Shown: one piece after another, positions 1-9,800 of the stretch
How the letters are laid out: every line of letters begins with the position of its first letter
How positions within the stretch are numbered: the stretch's first letter is position 1
Made by a program: the position numbers and the translations under genes
Assembly: GCA_030407315.1 (NCBI GenBank)
Contig: JALQPE010000086.1
Span: 163,013-227,012, forward strand
Length of the DNA stretch: 64,000 bases
Source: Asparagopsis taxiformis
Lineage: Eukaryota > Rhodophyta > Florideophyceae > Bonnemaisoniales > Bonnemaisoniaceae
Direction of reading: 5' to 3'
Notes under the pieces: model-generated
Told to the model about the DNA's origin: nothing
The model's database searches: none
Seen by the model: the letters and a program-made list of their open reading frames with translations, nothing else

Positions 1-1742
1 TCGGGAGCGTCTTCATCTGCTTCGAACAGATCGCCGTCTAGTGTGTCAAGTGTGGCCGCGGAGAAAAAACGCGGTGCAATTCGTGATCGAATGAACATGA
101 GCGTTGCGATAACGGATGGGAAAAACATGCTCGTCTTTTTGTTCAGCTTCAAAACCCACAGCATCGACAGACAAGCGCCCTGTAGCGCTGTAAAAGCATG
201 CACTTGTTTCGCCGACACTCTATTCATAGGTGCATCATCCGGATAGAGCTTGGGATCCATAGCCAAGTATGGAATTCTGGCCAGAAAGTCGTTGCCCTTC
301 ATCATGTTCCTTCCCAAAAACAAAAACAAACCACTGATAACCGCCATCGGAATGCGTTTAACTATGGGCAGCAGAAACAGCGAACTAAGAATGCCAGCGT
401 GTGTAAAAAAGGCCGTGAGTCGATTCTCCTGTACTGATACAATAACGTCTTTTCCATTTCGCGATTCAATCTGTGCAAGCGCCTGCACGTGCGCGAGCGA
501 CTGGACGGTTCCGGCACACATCAGTGGCAAGCCGCAAACTGAGCACAGCAGCGTGCAGAGAGCAAGTATGAGCATGTCCAGATGATAGCCGGGACCCTTC
601 TTCAATCGGTGGATTGGCGAGTTGACGACGCGGGTGGAGATGTTTTGGTCGAGGAAGAATAGACAAGTGAGGAGAATGGCCGGGACAATAGCAGCAATTC
701 GAACAGGCATAGGAGCGGCAGTAAGTGGTACAAGAAGGGCGCGTCCACCAGCCAATTGAAAGGTTGCTGGAATCGACAAACGCTCCAATCCAAACTTTGC
801 CAATGCTGGTAGTGACGCAATGGTACTCATAATAGCTATAGAGAGTACCGGACCAAAGTCGGCCAATGTATCACGCGCCCGTTTGAACAAATAACGCGAC
901 GTTCGCAATCCGACGAGAAATTGACCTACGAGAAATGTGCCTAACGCTAATGTGAGTCCTATAAAGGGCGTCGTTTTGTTTGCACCAACAACAAAAAAGG
1001 CGCCCAACAGCGTGCGCGACGCTTCGTACAAATAGTTTGTAGCAATGAGCGAGTTGAAAATATCATCAGTAAAGCGCGTGCAATACTTGATCAAATCACT
1101 AGTATTCGCAATAGAAGCGATGGTGAGAATCAACGCGGTCCAAATACCGACCCAGGCGTACGTCGGTAGAAACGCCACACCAGCCAGTCCACAAAACCCG
1201 TAGAGCGACGTCGTAAACGCGAGTGTCAATCCCGTGGGAGCCACAAAGGTGAGGGGCTGTCCGGACAGCACGGCGTACAACATGCCGGTGACGCCGGACG
1301 AGAGTAGAAACTCCACGACGCCCATCGAGGCGCCGGTGAGCGCCGACGTGATACCGCCAAATGCGACGACGGGGGCCAGACATGCAAAGTAGAGGAAGAG
1401 CACAGCGGAGATGGATTTGAAACGGAGTCCGTCCGTCCAATCGGAACGATACAACGGCCATCGTCGTGCGAGATCTCCGCGAAGCCCTTCGCCCCAGCGT
1501 GTGGGCGCGATGCGCACCGCGCTACCCGGCGGTCCCAACGGCCAGTCCACGGCCTCGTTATTGCTGTCGATGCCTGGCGGCGACGCGCTGCAATGGAAGC
1601 GGGGCGGTGCGAGGCGCGTGCGCACGCGCAGACGCGTCGCGCTCCATTGCGGCGTGCAGCGACGTTGGATGCAGTTGGCACGCGTGCCAAGGAGCAGCGG
1701 GGCTGAAGCGACAAAGGCGTGTGTGGCAGTTGTTGGTGCCAT
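1..1742 (-). CDS. SLC4-type bicarbonate/borate anion transporter, 3' end cut by window
   Basis: The reading frame is open from an ATG at 1742 down to base 1, about 580 codons with no stop, and continues outside the window. In-frame stops at about 1840 and 1804, with no ATG between them and 1742, fix this start. Around residue 100 it has the SDWTDG-like entry motif of the HCO3_cotransp/BOR1 family. It continues with FGGITSALTG, SSGVTG, LSGQPLTFVAPTG and PTYAWVG, followed by many hydrophobic segments. This is the membrane domain that moves bicarbonate or borate across membranes. The first roughly 60 residues are rich in Ala, Arg, Ser, Thr and Cys and poor in acids, which resembles a plastid transit peptide, so a role in plastid inorganic carbon supply is possible. 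Family assignment is firm; substrate and location are inferred. Confidence 0.85.
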   Translation of the reverse strand, partial: MAPTTATHAFVASAPLLLGTRANCIQRRCTPQWSATRLRVRTRLAPPRFHCSASPPGIDSNNEAVDWPLGPPGSAVRIAPTRWGEGLRGDLARRWPLYRSDWTDGLRFKSISAVLFLYFACLAPVVAFGGITSALTGASMGVVEFLLSSGVTGMLYAVLSGQPLTFVAPTGLTLAFTTSLYGFCGLAGVAFLPTYAWVGIWTALILTIASIANTSDLIKYCTRFTDDIFNSLIATNYLYEASRTLLGAFFVVGANKTTPFIGLTLALGTFLVGQFLVGLRTSRYLFKRARDTLADFGPVLSIAIMSTIASLPALAKFGLERLSIPATFQLAGGRALLVPLTAAPMPVRIAAIVPAILLTCLFFLDQNISTRVVNSPIHRLKKGPGYHLDMLILALCTLLCSVCGLPLMCAGTVQSLAHVQALAQIESRNGKDVIVSVQENRLTAFFTHAGILSSLFLLPIVKRIPMAVISGLFLFLGRNMMKGNDFLARIPYLAMDPKLYPDDAPMNRVSAKQVHAFTALQGACLSMLWVLKLNKKTSMFFPSVIATLMFIRSRIAPRFFSAATLDTLDGDLFEADEDAP

Positions 1743-2010
1743 GGTGCGATTGGGGTCGATGCGGTTGCGATGTGATGAGTTGGAAGGTGATCTGAAATAG
1801 TGATGTTACCCAACTCGATGCGGCTGCACAATGCAATTTCAAAGGTTGCAATCACGCGTCTGCTCGTTGCGCGAAGCGACACTGTGCGCCACCAATTTGG
1901 CGAATTGTAGACCGCTGGTGGACTTGAATTTTGGAGATTTGTATGAGAGCTAAAATGCGATACGAGATCAAAGGCGCATGAAACCGCCTCCCTCTGCATG
2001 GGAAAGCTCA

Positions 2011-2024
2011 TTTTTTATATAATA
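2011..2024 (-). promoter_or_regulatory. Possible TATA box upstream of the SLC4-like gene
   Basis: Read on the minus strand this stretch contains TATATAAA within an A/T-only run. It lies about 270 bp upstream of the ATG at 1742, in an otherwise mixed-composition intergenic region (1743-2181) where I see no gene. The distance would imply a 5' leader of about 240 nt. Confidence 0.3.
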
Positions 2025-2181
2025 TTCTTCAACGTGGAGTACGTGTCAATGTGATACCGTCTCTATTTCTACCTCAAACCAACGCACACGTCATGCTCAT
2101 TCTTCGATTGCCCAACCAGCGCAATATGCCGATCAAAACGCGCCACACTACTTGCTCGATGCCCTCTCGCCACCACTCCGT

Positions 2182-4335
2182 TCAGCGCTGGACCCTTACA
2201 ATACCGCGCAACAATTGCTTGACCGTGTTGGTCAGTCGTGTGCGGTTGTACAAATCGCCCGTCTGTCGAATCGCCTCCGCAGTGGTCGGATACGGATGGA
2301 TCACAGTCGCCAGAGCGCCCAGACCCGTGCCCGATTGCATAGCCAATGTCAATTCCGAAATCATGTTACCTGCACCTTCGCCCACGATGGATGCGCCCAG
2401 AATCGTGTCCGATTTCGCTTCGACATGAATGCGAACCATTCCCAACGTTGTACCGTCACAAATCGCTCGGTCATTGTCGTTGAAATGCTTTTCAAACGTC
2501 TTGTACGCAATCTTCTTCTCCTTCATATCATCTTCGTACAGGCCCACATGCGCAATTTCCGGTGACGTAAACGTGGCGTATGGAATCAACAGATTGGACA
2601 TCTTGTCCTTTCCGAGGAACAGAGCGTTGCGAATCACCATTCTCGCCATGAAATCGGCAGCATGTGTAAACTTGAACATGCTGCAGCAGTCACCAACGCC
2701 ATAGATTCGCGTGTTGGTAGTTTGAAGCATGTCGTTGACCTTGAGTCCACTCTTGAGATCGTATTCCACCCCGGCGGTCTCGAGATCCAAATTACCCACA
2801 TTCGGCTTACGTCCAGTCGACACTAGAATGGCGTCAAACAAGTACTCCTTTTTCTGCCCACTCTCGATCGTGTTCATACGAATTTCTTCAAACCCTTCCG
2901 ATGACACCAGACCTGTTGCTTCCACAGACACGTATGATTCGATGCTCAACATAAACTTGACACCGTCACTCTCCATCTGTGCTTTGATGATAGCACTCAA
3001 GTCCTGATCTTCCTTGGGAAGCACCTTTCCAGAGCGTCCAAACATGATGACCTGGGAGCCGAGCCTTTGCATGGCCTGTCCAAGTTCCATACCGATCACA
3101 CCGGTTCCAATAACCGCCAGACGCTTTGGTAGCTCGGTCAAGTTGAAAAACGTTTCATTGGTCATCACAGCCGGATGCGGCGTAGTATCCTTGGCCGCAA
3201 TGCTCCTCTCATGCAGTTCCATGAGGCCGGGAATGGATGGGATAGACGGATATCCACCAGTTGCAATGACCGCCTTTTTAAACTCGAGAGTCTTTCCATT
3301 CACTACAACGGTGCTCTGCGATGTGAACTTTGCAAAGCCAAAGTAGACATCAACGCCGAGCTTGCGCGTGTACCTCGATGCAGCATCTGCCTCGCTAATA
3401 TGCGAACGAATAGTCCTGAGACGTTTCATAGTCTGTGCGAAATCAACCGACACGGTGCCATCAAACGAAATACCCGACTCTTCCAGATGCTTTGTATTCT
3501 TAACTGTATGCGCAAGGTTGGCGGCATGGATGAGCGATTTGGACGGCACACAACCGACGTTGAGACAATCACCGCCGAGAACATTGGCTTCGATGAGGGC
3601 CACCTTTGCGCCGAGACCGGCTGCTCCGGAGGACGTGACGAGACCACCAGCACCGGCTCCGATGACGACGAGGTTGTACACACCGTTGAACTCTGGGTCG
3701 ATCCATTCGGGCGGATGCACGTTGTCGAGCAGTTTTACATTCTGCTCGTCCATGGGCCAAAAAGAGGACTCTATATGGCGTGTACCCTCGTCAAAGGTCG
3801 GTTCTGGTAGTTTCGGGGTGAGATCGCGCTTGGCCTTCATGGTGGTATTAGAAACGAAATCGGCCCACGACACGACGCGACCGGTGCCAGTTGTCGGTAC
3901 ACCGCCGCGTTCGCTATCTTCAATGAATTTGTAGAAGAGCTCGTCGTCCTTGAAGTCGTGATCTCTGACGCAGTGCTCGATCAAGCCGGCTTCCTGCATG
4001 AGGAGACCGAGTTTCACAGCGTCTTCGCGGGTGCTAGCGGTGCCACTGGTGACCATCCATTGGACTGCTTCGGAGCCTATAAAGCAGTTTTTAAAGGTGG
4101 AAAGACGAAACTTGCGGTCCTTGATGGTGACATTTTTCTTAAAGTTTTGCACGAGCTCTTGCAGATCGAGCCCGTCGGCGTCGGTGGAGAAGGAGAGACT
4201 GGACATGGGTGCGGTGTAGGGCGTTGTCTTGGGCGGATTGCGACGCGGAAGGCGGGGACACTTGAAGGCGGCGAAGGTATGCTGGAGACGCGGAACGGGT
4301 CGGAATGGTGATGAGAAGGCGGGCGATGTCGACAT
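2182..4335 (-). CDS. DEP domain fused to mercuric reductase/dihydrolipoamide dehydrogenase-like FAD disulfide oxidoreductase
   Basis: A 717-residue protein from the ATG at 4335. Residues 1-43 are basic and rich in Ser, Pro and Arg, like an organelle leader. Residues of about 55-140 form a DEP-like domain (FIGSEAVQWM, DELFYKFIED). The rest is a complete pyridine-nucleotide disulfide oxidoreductase. It has an FAD site VVIGAGAGG (about residue 222), the redox pair in GGDCLNVGCVPSKS, the NAD(P) site GTGVIGMELG, the second FAD motif IYGVGDC, and a dimerisation end with HPYPTTAEAIRQ holding the His-Glu pair. The active site resembles mercuric reductase-like proteins more than lipoamide dehydrogenase, and no heavy-metal domain is present. 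The frame stays open upstream to 4767 without a convincing start. A second start at 4206 is possible because a TATA-like site sits only 25 bp before 4335. Confidence 0.85.
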   Translation of the reverse strand: MSTSPAFSSPFRPVPRLQHTFAAFKCPRLPRRNPPKTTPYTAPMSSLSFSTDADGLDLQELVQNFKKNVTIKDRKFRLSTFKNCFIGSEAVQWMVTSGTASTREDAVKLGLLMQEAGLIEHCVRDHDFKDDELFYKFIEDSERGGVPTTGTGRVVSWADFVSNTTMKAKRDLTPKLPEPTFDEGTRHIESSFWPMDEQNVKLLDNVHPPEWIDPEFNGVYNLVVIGAGAGGLVTSSGAAGLGAKVALIEANVLGGDCLNVGCVPSKSLIHAANLAHTVKNTKHLEESGISFDGTVSVDFAQTMKRLRTIRSHISEADAASRYTRKLGVDVYFGFAKFTSQSTVVVNGKTLEFKKAVIATGGYPSIPSIPGLMELHERSIAAKDTTPHPAVMTNETFFNLTELPKRLAVIGTGVIGMELGQAMQRLGSQVIMFGRSGKVLPKEDQDLSAIIKAQMESDGVKFMLSIESYVSVEATGLVSSEGFEEIRMNTIESGQKKEYLFDAILVSTGRKPNVGNLDLETAGVEYDLKSGLKVNDMLQTTNTRIYGVGDCCSMFKFTHAADFMARMVIRNALFLGKDKMSNLLIPYATFTSPEIAHVGLYEDDMKEKKIAYKTFEKHFNDNDRAICDGTTLGMVRIHVEAKSDTILGASIVGEGAGNMISELTLAMQSGTGLGALATVIHPYPTTAEAIRQTGDLYNRTRLTNTVKQLLRGIVRVQR

Positions 4336-4357
4336 GCAGCAAGGGAGTGTAGCGCGC

Positions 4358-4367
4358 TTTATAATAG
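4358..4367 (-). promoter_or_regulatory. Possible TATA box of the DEP-oxidoreductase gene
   Basis: On the minus strand it reads CTATTATAAA. It lies about 25 bp upstream of the ATG at 4335, so if it is used, transcription would begin near that ATG and translation could start at the in-frame ATG at 4206 instead. Confidence 0.35.
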
Positions 4368-6051
4368 TGCCAGTCGATGGTGCAGGAGGCATTTGGGCCC
4401 AGCGTGAATTATCAAGAAAGCAACAGCGCGGAAGTTGGTACGAGTGTATCATAGCAGAGATTGCGGGCCACGTCGTTGAAGGAGAAATGATTTTGAAATA
4501 TGTGATGATGTGGTTGGAAGGCGAAGAAATATCTATTTTTCTACGCGGAATTTTTGCAAAAATTTGGCCATTCTGATGTAATGGAATGAAGGGAAAATAC
4601 CAGCACAGGTACGCTGCCGACCATCGGTTATGTTTATCGGTGCAATGTGATTGGTTGGGCATATCCAGTGATACGAGCAACAACATCGGTGGCCAAATCG
4701 TGAGCTGGCATGTTTTCGTTGAAAAAGTGTAGAAAACAGACAGAAATTGAACAAATTTGAGTCGCACCTGACGTCAGCACAACAACTTGGAAGATCGAGT
4801 TACCACCTCGACATCGCACAAACGAATTCATGAATTCGACCAGCACGATAACTCTCGGATGCACGTGCCTCAACAACCAAGACGAAATGCATATTCCATG
4901 ATGTGGCCTATTTCTCATATGCGCGCAAAAGAAACAGCGACACCACCCAACCGCTCTCGATACTCGTCTACTCCACCGATGTGCTCCATACATTTATACA
5001 CAGATCAGCGCGCAAAACGCAATGCATTTGAGCAGCCCCAGCGATGATAGAGGCGATGGACCACGTCGATAACTGCAGCGAGTCGTACACACACGTTCAA
5101 ACGCGATTAGAAATGGTGACAGCGAGCGTCGGCTAATCGAAACTGGACTCCAACGCGAACGGCGGCCAAACGCACCGGTAGACAGGGGCGCCACACGTCG
5201 GTCTGACAGTAACCGATCGGACAATCCATTGCGCGAGCGAAAAAAAACAAGTGCGCCGTCACGACATCCAACCGTTGCATCCGCAGATGTAGCATCGTCG
5301 GCCATCCGCCTGTCGGCGCGGCAGATTCCAGCGCATCAGCACACGGACATGATGTAGGTCCGCCGCATGTCATGGCATGGCTCTGTAGCGGTGCGAGGAG
5401 CGGTCACGGCGAGGATCGGCGCGTAATGGACTGAGTGGACGGCGGCACGAAATCCAACGGAAATGTTCCACGCGAGATAGAACATCAGATGATCGATTGA
5501 CGACCTATCAAATTGCACGCGTTTTTATATAAGCAATTGCAATCTCATCTGGTCTGCCTGAACGCGCTCGTGTCAGGTGCGGCGTGTCTGCGCGTGGGGC
5601 GGCGCGGAACGGAGCGGCGCATTGGATGCACGATGCGATTGAATTGCACGTGATGCGCGTGTGACGTTTGAGTATCGAAACAGTGTGATCGATGGCACGA
5701 GATGTACGGCGCATGCGTGCAGGCGGGCGAAATCATGGGCCTTTTTTTGGGCGTGATTTTGGAGAGTCATGATTGCGCGCCGTCGAGTCGCGTCGCGTCG
5801 CATTATTACAATAATATACAATGGGCGTGTGTGCGCATGGCGTGCGTACTTTCGCGAGTTATCGTCAGTGCGACGGCATGCAGGCGCTGAGACTGGACTC
5901 GACTGCGTAGCGGAGTGAGTGCCAGCTGGCGTCTATGACGGCGTCATGGCGCTGGAGCAATGTGTGAAAAGGAACGTTTATATTGCGCGAGGATTGGGCG
6001 CTGGATAATTATACTCAACACAGTTGCGTGTGCTCGGTTGATTTTTTTTGT
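4368..6051. other. Intergenic region of about 1.7 kb without a supported gene
   Basis: Only short overlapping ORFs (60-119 codons) in all frames, none with a recognisable motif or a consistent splice pattern. A/T-rich TATA-like runs occur at about 5523-5532 and 5808-5820. I see no tRNA-like or repeated structure. Confidence 0.5.
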
Positions 6052-8226
6052 CTATTGCGCATAGTTGTAGAAAGCGGCGTTATACCAAACGAGCGGCTTG
6101 GCAGGCGCGGATGCGGGCAAGTCGAGTCGTGTGATACGTGCAGCAACTAGAATATGATCCTGAACGTTTTCCACAAAGTCGACACACGCGTCCATGGCGA
6201 GCATGGATTTGTCATCGAGCGAGTGCACGGCATGTTGATTGAGCATGCTGTTGTTGACATGGCGAGCGGCGACGTCGTGCTGTTCGGACGACAGTGCGTA
6301 CAGTCGTAGCTCGCTGTCGACACCGCCAAAGGCAGCGAAAAAGGCGCTGGAATGGGTGATATTGAGATATACCATAGTTTTAGCCGCGTCCGGTACAACG
6401 ACTGACGTGCCTGTCAGCGCGAGGCGACTGCCGTCAGCTGACGTTGTACTGACGAGCCAAACCATGGATGCAATCTGTCTCAGCATTGTTTTCGTTTGTT
6501 GCACCAGCGGTTGAAAGCCAAATTTCGAACGCGCAACTTTCAATTCAAACCGCATCGTTGCCAACACCGTGTGCTTAAACACAATTTCCGACGTTTGCAC
6601 ACTGCCAAGATTAATGCTGTCGACACGTGCCGCTACAATAGCTGTGTGCTGATGCTCGAAAATATGAACGAATGACAGATTCACCGCGATGGCACCCTGC
6701 TTGCGAGTAGCACTGTTCGGCGCCGACGTGTATATTCGGCATGATAATTTGTTGTGTTCATCTTCATCATTCAAACTGGCGCCTTTGACAAACGCAAGCG
6801 GTACAACAAAAGTCAATAATTGATACGGCTGCATGGAACATGCCACGATGGAATTGACCTCGATTTGGCGCTGCTGAAACTCTACACTGCCGTACTGTTG
6901 CAGTGTATTCGCAAGTATAGTGTCTCCATCCGCGCTTGATACAGTTGTATCTCGTGCATCTTGAGCTGCAGCTTGGCCCAATGAGAGCGCTTCAAACATG
7001 GCACCTGCAACCGTCACAGGCACCGTTGCATCATCGCCATCATTTGCACGACCCATCACACAGTACCCCAATATCCTCTCCGCTTTTAACAGTGCATCCA
7101 CAAATGCGACCGTCTCTTCCAAATTGCCAAACGTCATCGCCGCAGTAGCCATCGCATCGGCCGTGACGCACGTCTTGGCCACGATGCACACCGATCCAAC
7201 CGACTTACCATTCGCTTTCATAACCGTCAATTGACTCGGCACAGCGATATGGTGATAGCCATACTTTTGCATTGCGAAATAATCACCCGACGTAGCAATA
7301 GCACTGTCCGACACATCGGCCACATAACCGATATCACTCTCCGATAGCATATCCTTCATATTGGCGTTCTTCCAATGTTGGAACAAACGCTTCAAAGGCG
7401 GCGGTCGCACAACAGCAGCACGCCACGGTCTACCAGCGGGATGTCGACCGCAAGCACGAATGTCGCCCGCCCAATCCACATAGCAATCCTCATAGCCGGC
7501 ATCGTGCAAAGCCTGCACAATATGGTCAATAACAAAACCTTTTGAAAGTCCGTCCAAATCGACAATCGTATGCGCATTACCCCTGGCCACCGAATGATCA
7601 CGATCGTTACGCTCCAAACGCCTCGTCCACCCGACCGCGAATCGATACGGCTTCAGCTCGCCCGGCAGCGGCGGGCGCTGTCTATCCGTAATGCAATTTT
7701 CAAACAGGGCGGTCAACACGCCAGTGGTCGGGTCGAAACGGCCGTCGGACAATGTGTGCATATCATCCACAACAGTGAAGAGAGCGCTCAATTGTTTCGA
7801 AATTGGCATTGATTTGCCCGGCTTGCACGCATTGAGACGCGAAATTTCACTGTGCTCATTCCATCCGTTCAGCACGTCGTTTGCGGATTGAAACACGTGC
7901 GACACAATGCGTTGCACATCCGATTGCACGTCCTGTCGGGCGACCATCACGGTGTACGGCATGGTCATCGCAATGCCGGTGAGCACAGTGCATGGATGGG
8001 GGTCGGATTGGGAGGCCAATTTGCGCAATTTAGTTTGTGCAGCATCGCGACGGATGAGAGGGATTTTGCCCGAGGTGTCGAGCAGACCGTGGAAGGGCAC
8101 TGCGGCGGTGGAGGAGTCGACGAGACTGGCAGCTGTTTGGGTTTCGTATGCGGGGGTAGCGACGGGTTCGGACGGAGCGCGGGGAGAGGGTTGGGGCGGA
8201 TCGGGTTTGGATGAGGTGCAACCCAT
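6052..8226 (-). CDS. ApbE-like FAD:protein FMN transferase with a flavin-reductase-like C-terminal domain
   Basis: A 724-residue protein. The frame is open upstream to 8544, but the start at 8226 is chosen because it gives MGCTSSKP, a classic N-myristoylation (Gly2) and palmitoylation (Cys3) signal, followed by a Pro-rich linker. Residues of about 85-390 match ApbE: MTMPYTVMVA, NEHSEISRLN, DGRFDPTTG, DLDGLSKGFVID (FAD binding), DWAGDIRACG, a SGDYF..HHI segment, and the metal-site ADAMATAAMTFG. This family attaches FMN to Ser/Thr of flavoproteins. Residues of about 430-724 resemble an FMN-binding split barrel of the flavin-reductase type, ending in the typical PLVWYNAAFYNY. A lipid-anchored flavin transferase with its own flavin-reductase-like domain is unusual. 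The C-terminal call is weaker than the ApbE call. Confidence 0.75.
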   Translation of the reverse strand: MGCTSSKPDPPQPSPRAPSEPVATPAYETQTAASLVDSSTAAVPFHGLLDTSGKIPLIRRDAAQTKLRKLASQSDPHPCTVLTGIAMTMPYTVMVARQDVQSDVQRIVSHVFQSANDVLNGWNEHSEISRLNACKPGKSMPISKQLSALFTVVDDMHTLSDGRFDPTTGVLTALFENCITDRQRPPLPGELKPYRFAVGWTRRLERNDRDHSVARGNAHTIVDLDGLSKGFVIDHIVQALHDAGYEDCYVDWAGDIRACGRHPAGRPWRAAVVRPPPLKRLFQHWKNANMKDMLSESDIGYVADVSDSAIATSGDYFAMQKYGYHHIAVPSQLTVMKANGKSVGSVCIVAKTCVTADAMATAAMTFGNLEETVAFVDALLKAERILGYCVMGRANDGDDATVPVTVAGAMFEALSLGQAAAQDARDTTVSSADGDTILANTLQQYGSVEFQQRQIEVNSIVACSMQPYQLLTFVVPLAFVKGASLNDEDEHNKLSCRIYTSAPNSATRKQGAIAVNLSFVHIFEHQHTAIVAARVDSINLGSVQTSEIVFKHTVLATMRFELKVARSKFGFQPLVQQTKTMLRQIASMVWLVSTTSADGSRLALTGTSVVVPDAAKTMVYLNITHSSAFFAAFGGVDSELRLYALSSEQHDVAARHVNNSMLNQHAVHSLDDKSMLAMDACVDFVENVQDHILVAARITRLDLPASAPAKPLVWYNAAFYNYAQ

Positions 8227-8783
8227 GATGAAATGATAGTCGGACGGATGGACGGATGGCGGAGATGAGGGCAAGAGTGAAATAAGATGCAGGGTGCACG
8301 AATGCCGCACGATGGGGGCGATAAACTGGATGGGGATACACTGAGTCTGTCTGTCCGAGAGATCGACGACGGAATTGGCAACGTGTAAAGGAGACGGGCT
8401 GACGGGACTGACATGGCGATCTGAGGGGCGCGGCGACGCGTTGGGCGTATGTAAGTTGAAAAGGATTGGCAGTTGATCAGGTGCGTATGATGGTTGTTGC
8501 GTTGCTTCCAACACGTCAGCTGCGCAAGTTGAAGTGCTAATCACTTGTTGTATCTGTTGACGTGTGTTTGCCAGTTATCGAAAATTATATGCACAATTGG
8601 GACATTATTACATGATCGTCTGCTCCAATCAGCATGCAAACAAAAAATACTATGTTTCCTCTCTGCTTCACACGCTTATCCATCCCTCTTCCCGCCGGAC
8701 ACTTTGACACACTAGTGTAGCCCAACACCCACACCAGTTGCCACCTCTAAATAAGCCGCTGTCTTTCGCTCTTCCCCGACAAT
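8227..8783. other. Upstream region of the ApbE-like gene
   Basis: This includes a long in-frame extension of the ApbE ORF (to 8544) that I judge to be 5' leader. An A/T-rich stretch at about 8578-8610 may hold promoter elements. No other coding signal is visible. Confidence 0.4.
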
Positions 8784-9002
8784 CCACCCACCCACCCACC
8801 CAACTAACCGACCGACCAACCAGCCAGCCAGCCAGCCAGTTGTCCATTCATTCATCCATCCATCCATCTATCCATCCATCATTCATCTATCCATCCATCC
8901 ATCCATCCAGCCAGCCAGCCAACCAGTCAGCCAGTCTGAGCCGTTCAGCGCGCAACACAACCAGCCCTGCCGCGCACGCCCGGCCACCCACCCACCCGCC
9001 GC
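8784..9002. repeat. Tetranucleotide simple repeats (CCAC, CCAG, CCAT types)
   Basis: Successive short arrays: CCAC units from 8784, ACCG/ACCA units, CCAG units near 8820-8840, CATC/CCAT units near 8845-8907, CCAG units again at 8907-8935, and CCAC units near 8985-9000. They lie directly upstream of the unknown gene at 9040 and may act as its promoter or leader. Confidence 0.85.
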
Positions 9003-9039
9003 ATCTGTCAATCTTCATGCGCATGCATGAGCGGTCGCG

Positions 9040-9651
9040 ATGAGCACGGGTCGTCTCATCATCGCTCCAGAAAGTCCGCCAGCAACGCCACCGACATCTT
9101 CGCAAGCATCAGCTTCGCGATTGATGGCGCCGAAAGCGCGCGCCTCATTCGACGTGCAAGCCGTCATGCCGCGACACGTGCCGGGCGCGCAGGGCGCGCG
9201 TTCGTATCGTGAGCGCGACGGCGCCATGTTTCCCTTCGATGAAGATATGCATCATCAAAACACGCGTCCGACAGAAAGTGTGGACGCAACAAATTCACCC
9301 GGCCATTCTGGTCGTGCACAATCAAACTATTCCTATCCACCCACCAACAACGCCTACAATCATCACGACTACTTCACTCCTCCATCCCGAAGACCTCGTG
9401 CGCGCCATAACGCCCGCCCCCGCAGAAACAACCAACGCGCCTCTGCTCCCATCTCCATTCCTTCCGCTACAAAGTACCAGGAGCAGATCGAGTCGCAGAA
9501 GAGACAAGCCGAGCTCGACCGTCAGCGTGACACCGCGAGAAAAAATGAAAAGGACAAGCAGAAAAAGGAGAGGAAGGATTCCGCTGTGGCTGCCAGCAGT
9601 TTGGGAAGTGCTAATAATGGTGGTTCTAGTAGTAACTCGCTAGATGACTAG
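9040..9651 (+). CDS. Low-complexity protein with charged C-terminal helix, function unknown
   Basis: A 203-residue ORF that I do not recognise. The first half is rich in Pro, Ser and Ala. The middle is rich in Asn, His and Tyr, with an Arg-rich stretch (RRPRARHNARPRRNN). Residues of about 150-185 form a highly charged likely coiled coil (QEQIESQKRQAELDRQRD, EKDKQKKERK), followed by a Ser/Asn tail. It looks like a disordered nucleic-acid-binding or scaffold protein, but this is only inferred from composition. It lies 149 bp before the next plus-strand gene. The start was chosen as the first ATG in the frame after the simple-repeat block. Confidence 0.5.
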   Translation: MSTGRLIIAPESPPATPPTSSQASASRLMAPKARASFDVQAVMPRHVPGAQGARSYRERDGAMFPFDEDMHHQNTRPTESVDATNSPGHSGRAQSNYSYPPTNNAYNHHDYFTPPSRRPRARHNARPRRNNQRASAPISIPSATKYQEQIESQKRQAELDRQRDTARKNEKDKQKKERKDSAVAASSLGSANNGGSSSNSLDD

Positions 9652-9800
9652 CTACTTTCTTTCCTATGGTAAACCCTTTCTTCCTCATCCTCTTCCTTCC
9701 ACCGACGCAAATGCTCAATTTCCCATTTTTCTACCAATCATTTCCAATATTATTATACGCAGCAACCCATCCTCCTCAATTCGTTGTCTCCAATCCCGTC

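Noticed and set aside
1226..2011. 261-codon minus-strand ORF at the 5' end of the SLC4-like gene
   Set aside because: It is out of frame with the conserved transporter sequence, which runs through the same bases, and its Arg/Ser/Pro-rich translation has no family signal.
3175..3810. 211-codon plus-strand ORF
   Set aside because: Antisense shadow of the DEP-oxidoreductase; no independent motif.
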